DNA of 17,241 bases from Thiobacillaceae bacterium (GTDB taxonomy: Bacteria; Pseudomonadota; Gammaproteobacteria; Burkholderiales; Thiobacillaceae), in the NCBI GenBank assembly GCA_012274165.1, contig JAAPAA010000025.1:1-17241 (forward strand). Reading direction: 5' to 3'. Both the position numbers and the translations under genes were made by a program. Positions 15,562-17,241 of this stretch are shown piece by piece. Position 1 is the first letter of the stretch; each line of letters begins with the position of its first letter. The notes under the pieces are model-generated. The model was not told the origin of the DNA. It saw nothing but the letters and a program-made list of their open reading frames with translations, and made no database searches.

Positions 15562-16731
15562 TTATGCAGTGTGAACTATGGAAGAGAAAGCAGTTTCGTC
15601 GAGTGCGCCGGTCTCATTCCGAACGCTTCCGGCCGCCAGGATTTCTGACAGCGCGGCGCGTAAAAGATCCAGCCCGGCGCCAGTTTGTGCGGACACATAG
15701 ACACTTTGAAGTTTACCATATTCGTCGCGCCCCACCCCCGGCGCAACGCCCGTCAAATCGAGCTTGTTGTAGACGCGAAGCTGCGGAACCGCATCGGCCC
15801 CGATTTCCCCCAGCACCTTTTCAACCGCTTCGATCTGCCGCTCGCGCCCCGGGCTGGCGGAATCAATCACGTGCAGCAGCAAATCGGCCTCGGCAGTCGC
15901 CTCCAGCGTAGCCCGAAATGCGGCCACCAGATCGTGCGGCAGCCGCGTAATGAATCCGACTGTATCCGATAGCACGACTTCGCCGCCCATCCATTCACCT
16001 TGGCGCGGCAGGTACATCTTGCGCGTGGTGGTGTCCAGCGTGGCGAACAACTGGTCGGCAGCATAGGCGCCGGCACGCGTCAGTGCGTTGAACAGGGTGG
16101 ATTTGCCGGCATTGGTGTAACCCACCAGCGCCACCGACAATACCTGCTGGCGGTCGCGCGAACGCCGCTGGGTGCGACGCTGCTTGCCCAGCTTGGCAAG
16201 CCGCTCGCGCAGCGCCTTGACGCGCACGCCGAGCAGGCGGCGGTCGGTTTCAAGTTGTTTCTCGCCGGGGCCACGCATGCCCACCCCCCCACGCTGACGC
16301 TCAAGGTGGGTCCAGCCACGCACCAGTCGCGTCGACAAATGCTGCAGCTGTGCCAGCTCGACCTGCAATTTACCCTCTGCGCTTTTCGCCCGGCTGGCAA
16401 AAATATCGAGAATCAGACTGGTGCGGTCAATCACCCGGCATTGCAGGCGGCGCTCGAGATTACGCTCCTGCGCGGGTGACAGTTCGTGATTGAACACCAC
16501 CACATCCGCCTCGGTGGCGGCGACCAGCACTGCAATTTCGTCCGCCTTGCCGCTCCCCACGAACAGCGCAGCATCCGGGCGACTGCGTTTGCCTTGCACT
16601 TCCCCCAGTATCTCGAGGCCGGCACCGCTCGCCAGCAGGCGCAATTCGGCCACGCTTTCGGCTAAATCCGGCAAGCCAAAATCAAGCGCCACCAGAATGA
16701 CGCGCTCGCCCCCCTGATGCCGGTCAAACAA
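15562..16731 (-). CDS. hflX: GTPase HflX, ribosome-splitting factor
   Basis: HflX is a stress-related GTPase that binds 50S subunits and rescues stalled ribosomes by splitting them. The 389-residue protein has the N-terminal HflX domain (FVGSGKADEIAVLV at 57-70, HELSPAQERNLERR at 82-95) and the glycine-rich linker GGVGMRGPGEKQLETDRR (148-165). The G domain shows G1 GYTNAGKS (204-211), G3 DTVGF (256-260), G4 NKLD (322-325) and G5 SAQTGAG (347-353). E. coli HflX is 426 residues; the C-terminal domain here is much shorter. The start is TTG 16731, supported by AAGGA seven bases upstream and by the family start FDRxxxGE directly after it. It is the first gene of the probable operon, and an EAL gene rather than hfq lies directly upstream. 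Confidence 0.95.
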   Translation of the reverse strand: MFDRHQGGERVILVALDFGLPDLAESVAELRLLASGAGLEILGEVQGKRSRPDAALFVGSGKADEIAVLVAATEADVVVFNHELSPAQERNLERRLQCRVIDRTSLILDIFASRAKSAEGKLQVELAQLQHLSTRLVRGWTHLERQRGGVGMRGPGEKQLETDRRLLGVRVKALRERLAKLGKQRRTQRRSRDRQQVLSVALVGYTNAGKSTLFNALTRAGAYAADQLFATLDTTTRKMYLPRQGEWMGGEVVLSDTVGFITRLPHDLVAAFRATLEATAEADLLLHVIDSASPGRERQIEAVEKVLGEIGADAVPQLRVYNKLDLTGVAPGVGRDEYGKLQSVYVSAQTGAGLDLLRAALSEILAAGSVRNETGALDETAFSSIVHTA

Positions 16732-16783
16732 CAGGGAATCCTTGTTTTTCAGACATCCAGTCCATGGTCATGCCATCCTTTGC

Positions 16784-17241
16784 TCAAACCAGTTGCGGGC
16801 GGCCGAAATGCCAACCCTGACCATAGTCCACCCCCATGTCAGCCAGAATGCGGGCGGTTTCCGCATCTTCGACATGCTCGGCCACCGTCAGCACGCCTTG
16901 CTTGCGCGCGAAACCCGCCAGACTCTCGACGATGCCGGCCACTTTGCGGTCCTTCAGCATGTTCTGCACCAGCCAGCCTTCGATTTTAAGAAAGCTGACC
17001 GGCAGGTGCGCCAGATAAAGATAGGACGAATATCCGCTGCCAAAATCATCCAGTGCCAAACGAAAGCCAAAATCGATAAAGGGCTGCAAATCAGCGCGCA
17101 ATTTTTCCAGGCTGACAATGCGCTGACGCTCGGTCAGCTCCAGCACGATGGGCTTGACCGGCCCCATCGTCACCCCACAGGCCTGGCAATAATTCATGGC
17201 GTTGCTGAGCATTTCTTCGACCAGATCACGCCGCGCCAGAA
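16784..17241 (-). CDS. EAL-domain cyclic-di-GMP phosphodiesterase, C-terminal part (partial)
   Basis: The frame is open to the window edge, so only the last 152 residues or so are seen. They cover the second half of an EAL domain, which hydrolyses cyclic-di-GMP. Visible catalytic-type positions are the glutamate in VLELTER, the paired aspartates in LALDDFGSGYSS, the lysine in FLKIEGW, the glutamates of VAEHVED, and the glutamine of GQGWHFGRP. All are kept, so activity is plausible. The usual D after LKI is E here. The EAL motif itself and any sensor or GGDEF domain lie outside. The gene ends 52 bases before hflX on the same strand, with the hflX ribosome binding site in between, so some co-transcription is possible. 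Confidence 0.9.
   Translation of the reverse strand, partial: LARRDLVEEMLSNAMNYCQACGVTMGPVKPIVLELTERQRIVSLEKLRADLQPFIDFGFRLALDDFGSGYSSYLYLAHLPVSFLKIEGWLVQNMLKDRKVAGIVESLAGFARKQGVLTVAEHVEDAETARILADMGVDYGQGWHFGRPQLV

Overview
The window is GC-rich, densely coded chromosomal DNA from a proteobacterium, most likely a betaproteobacterium. The gene order hflX-hflK-hflC-yjeT-hisZ-purA, a second long IF-1 paralogue, HisZ, and rnr-rlmB beside purA all fit that class. A sulfur-oxidising Thiobacillaceae/Nitrosomonadales relative is my guess from general resemblance, not something the sequence proves. No insertion sequence, phage gene or CRISPR array was seen.

Layout. Positions 1-1307 hold the divergent pair ppsA (partial, minus) and ppsR (plus), whose candidate start codons touch. 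Positions 1480-3534 encode a membrane GGDEF-EAL cyclic-di-GMP protein. It converges on a SpoU/TrmH-type RNA methyltransferase (3560-4357, minus). Divergent from that, a SenB-type (TIGR04348-like) glycosyltransferase (4403-5368) is followed 41 bases later by ycaO (5410-7122). A short hairpin-rich region separates ycaO from convergent infA (7235-7498).

The rest of the window is almost entirely minus strand. rnr and rlmB overlap by four bases (8521 back to 8518). A plus-strand tRNA-Leu(CAG), with its own near-consensus promoter and a perfect hairpin terminator, sits between rnr and purA. The compact hflX-hflK-hflC-yjeT-hisZ-purA cluster runs from 16731 down to 10978 with gaps of -4 to 17 bases and is probably one operon. 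The window closes with the C-terminal part of an EAL-domain gene just upstream of hflX.

Functional themes are RNA and ribosome care (RNase R, RlmB, a second SpoU enzyme, YcaO, IF-1, HflX), membrane protein quality control (HflK/HflC), gluconeogenic control (PpsA/PpsR), cyclic-di-GMP turnover, and purine/histidine synthesis. The most unusual element is the SenB-like enzyme with no senA or selD/senC partner in view. Other points worth checking are the tRNA promoter that overlaps the rnr start codon on the opposite strand, and a HisZ that appears to lack its usual C-terminal segment.
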